From an uncultured Selenomonadaceae bacterium (lineage in GTDB: Bacteria; Bacillota; Negativicutes; Selenomonadales; Selenomonadaceae): DNA of 15,386 bases. Below the pieces are notes generated by a model. It was not told the DNA's origin. It saw only the letters and a list, made by a program, of their open reading frames with translations, and did not search any database. Where the stretch lies: positions 1,066-16,451 of the forward strand of contig CAJODU010000056.1 of assembly GCA_905233325.1 (NCBI GenBank), read 5' to 3'. Position numbers and translations under genes: made by a program. Below are positions 13,562 through 15,386 of this stretch, piece by piece. How positions within the stretch are numbered: position 1 is the stretch's first letter; the number at the start of each line of letters is the position of its first letter.

Positions 13562-15244
13562 ATGAAAAATCATACAAAATATCGTAAAGGTTACTATATG
13601 CCGCCGGAAATTATCTTGGACTGGGTGAACAAAGAATACCCCGAAAAAGCTCCCATTTGGTGCAGTGTCGATCTTCGCGACGGCAATCAGTCTTTGATAA
13701 TTCCCATGTCACTCGATGAGAAGATAGAATTTTACAAGACGCTTATCAAAGTTGGCTTTAAAGAGATAGAGGTCGGCTTTCCTGCCGCATCTGATACGGA
13801 ATATGCACTTCTCAGAAGGCTCATTGAAGATGATCTGATCCCTGATGATGTGACTGTCCAAGTCCTCACGCAAGCGAGAGAGCATATCATCAAGAAAACC
13901 TTTGAATCACTTGCAGGAATCAAAAACACCAAAAATGTCATTGTCCACGTCTACAATTCCACTTCCGTTGCACAGCGTGAACAGGTCTTCAAGATGAGCA
14001 AGGACGAGATCAAGAAGATTGCCACGGACGGTGCTCAGCTTCTCCTTGACTTGACGAGAGAGGCCGGTGCCGATTATCGTTTTGAATATTCGCCGGAAAG
14101 TTTCACCGGAACCGAGCCGGAATATGCCCTTGAGGTCTGCAACGCCGTTTTGGACGTCTGGGAGCCGGTTATTGATCGCAATCCGATTATCAATATCCCC
14201 GTCACCGTTGAGATGTCAATGCCTCACGTCTACGCCATGCAAGTGGCTTATATCAACAAATACCTCAAGTATCGCGACAAGGTTGTATTGAGTCTCCACC
14301 CGCACAACGACAGAGGCTGCGGCGTCGCGGACAGTGAGCTTGGTCTGCTTGCCGGAGCGGACAGGATAGAAGGCACGCTCTTCGGCAACGGCGAGAGAAC
14401 AGGCAATGTTGACATTGTGACAATCGCCATGAATATGTTTGCACTCGGTGTCAATCCCAATCTTGACTTCTCGAATATGCCTGAACTTGTTGAGATGTAT
14501 GAGCGTGTCACCAGAATGCATGTACACGACCGCCAGCCTTATGCCGGTGCTTTGGTCTTCACTGCTTTCAGCGGCAGTCACCAAGACGCTATCGCTAAAG
14601 GTATGCATTGGCGTGATGAGAAGAATCCCGAACGCTGGACTGTTCCCTATCTCCCGATTGATCCTCACGATGTCGGCAGGACGTATGACGGCGATGTTAT
14701 CAGAATCAACTCACAGAGCGGCAAAGGCGGCGTCGGTTACGTTATGGAGCAGCGTTACGGTATAGAGATGCCGAAAAAAATGCGCGAGGACTTCGGCTAC
14801 TGCGTCAAGCGTGTTTCCGATCAGAAACATAAGGAACTTCTTGCCGATGAAATCTATCAAATCTTCCACGACGAGTATGTCAACGTTGAGACACCTTACA
14901 AGCTGCTGGACTTCCTCCTCAAGAAAGAGCCGGACGGCACTCGCAAGGGTAATGTTGAACTGGAGATCGACGGCAAGCACGTCAACTATGAGGCACACGG
15001 CAACGGCAGACTTGATGCAATCAGCAGTGCCTTGCAAAAAAATCTCAACATCAAATATCACGACCTCACCTACAATGAGCACGCCCTTGAGATCGGGCAG
15101 ACTGCGAGGGCTATTGCCTATATCAGTATCACCGGCGACGATGGCAAAATCACTTGGGGTGCCGGTATGGACACCGACATCATCAATGCCTCAATCCGCG
15201 CCCTCTTCAGTGCTATCAATAGAATGAAGAATAATGAAAAATAA
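13559..15244 (+). CDS. leuA: 2-isopropylmalate synthase, long form
   Basis: The enzyme condenses acetyl-CoA with 2-ketoisovalerate, the first committed step of leucine synthesis. It has 561 residues and is of the long type seen in Actinobacteria and some other phyla (YYMPPEIILDW, then APIWCSVDLRDGNQSLI). Metal and catalytic residues are Arg40-Asp41 in DLRDGNQ and His247/His249 in LHPHNDRG; GNGERTGN (276-283) is intact. The C-terminal part (about 420-555) is the LeuA regulatory domain for leucine feedback, with EAHGNGRLDAISSAL and later ITGDDGKITWGAG. ATG 13559 or 13562 may be used; an in-frame stop at 13538 rules out a longer start by ATG, GTG or TTG. No other leu or ilv genes are visible. 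Confidence 0.95.
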   Translation: MMKNHTKYRKGYYMPPEIILDWVNKEYPEKAPIWCSVDLRDGNQSLIIPMSLDEKIEFYKTLIKVGFKEIEVGFPAASDTEYALLRRLIEDDLIPDDVTVQVLTQAREHIIKKTFESLAGIKNTKNVIVHVYNSTSVAQREQVFKMSKDEIKKIATDGAQLLLDLTREAGADYRFEYSPESFTGTEPEYALEVCNAVLDVWEPVIDRNPIINIPVTVEMSMPHVYAMQVAYINKYLKYRDKVVLSLHPHNDRGCGVADSELGLLAGADRIEGTLFGNGERTGNVDIVTIAMNMFALGVNPNLDFSNMPELVEMYERVTRMHVHDRQPYAGALVFTAFSGSHQDAIAKGMHWRDEKNPERWTVPYLPIDPHDVGRTYDGDVIRINSQSGKGGVGYVMEQRYGIEMPKKMREDFGYCVKRVSDQKHKELLADEIYQIFHDEYVNVETPYKLLDFLLKKEPDGTRKGNVELEIDGKHVNYEAHGNGRLDAISSALQKNLNIKYHDLTYNEHALEIGQTARAIAYISITGDDGKITWGAGMDTDIINASIRALFSAINRMKNNEK

Positions 15245-15265
15245 TATATTCACTCGATAATATTC

Positions 15266-15302
15266 GCAGGTGGCGGTTAGTCAAGCACTATCTGTCGTCT
15301 GC
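15266..15302 (+). other. GU-rich hairpin downstream of leuA
   Basis: GCAGGTGGCGG (15266-15276) can pair with CTGTCGTCTGC (15292-15302) over 11 positions, four of them G-U, around a 15-nt loop. A broken T-rich run (TGTTTATTATT) follows. It may be a weak leuA terminator or a leader structure of the next gene. Confidence 0.25.
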
Positions 15303-15338
15303 TGTTTATTATTCGTTGCTTTTGTGGAAGGTGATTAA

Positions 15339-15386
15339 ATGGGCAAAGAAAGTAAATTGCACCTCGCTGTAGTTCTGGGATTTCTC
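15339..15386 (+). CDS. 5' end of a further gene, cut by the window
   Basis: ATG 15339 is preceded by GGAAGGTG (15327-15334) at good spacing, and the frame is open for the 16 codons that remain. The start MGKESKLHLAVVLGFL is a short basic segment then a hydrophobic run, as in a signal peptide or first membrane helix. It does not look like LeuC or LeuB. Function unknown. Confidence 0.5.
   Translation, partial: MGKESKLHLAVVLGFL

Noticed and set aside
14216..14668. 150-codon antisense frame inside leuA
   Set aside because: Codon-bias shadow of leuA, without SD or family features.
1..15386. CRISPR array, tRNA, rRNA, insertion sequence or att-like direct repeats
   Set aside because: No regularly spaced repeats, no cloverleaf or rRNA signatures, no transposase, and no convincing paired direct repeats around the toxin-like cassette were seen by eye.

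Overview
The window reads as ordinary chromosome of an anaerobic, AT-leaning Bacillota. A clpX-lonA tandem, RNase J, an orphan HypB, a glucitol-type PTS IIA protein, frequent TTG starts and strong Shine-Dalgarno (SD) sequences all fit. The class Negativicutes is my best guess, but no rRNA or other marker is present to prove it. There is no tRNA, rRNA, CRISPR array, insertion sequence or intact prophage.

Layout from left to right. A terminator of an upstream gene (7-44) is followed by a secreted GH114/TM1410-like protein whose two halves appear in swapped order. Next come clpX and lon, the ATPase of ClpXP and the LonA protease, behind a strong sigma-A promoter. Two type IV pilin-like proteins follow, and the block ends at a bidirectional terminator. 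A lone PTS glucitol IIA-like gene lies on the minus strand, divergent from a lone trpB. trpB is followed by hypB, which is tail to tail with minus-strand guaA. guaA diverges from rnj (RNase J). Directly after rnj sits a two-gene AT-rich cassette with TAATG overlap that resembles a polymorphic-toxin C-terminal module plus partner. A minus-strand AEC-family permease then diverges from a long-form leuA. The window ends in the first 16 codons of another gene.

Functional themes are protein and RNA quality control (ClpX, Lon, RNase J), amino-acid and nucleotide synthesis (TrpB, LeuA, GuaA), nickel-enzyme maturation (HypB), and surface functions (GH114-like protein, pilins). Several genes are orphans of systems that normally travel together: trpB without trpA, hypB without hypA, PTS IIA without IIB/IIC, and pilins without an assembly ATPase.

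The observations I rate highest are three. The GH114-like protein appears circularly permuted. The leuA leader has its SD 50 nt from the start codon, but a hairpin between them would leave an effective spacing of about 8 nt. The toxin-like pair is inserted after rnj. All functional assignments come from motif recognition by eye; no database search was run.
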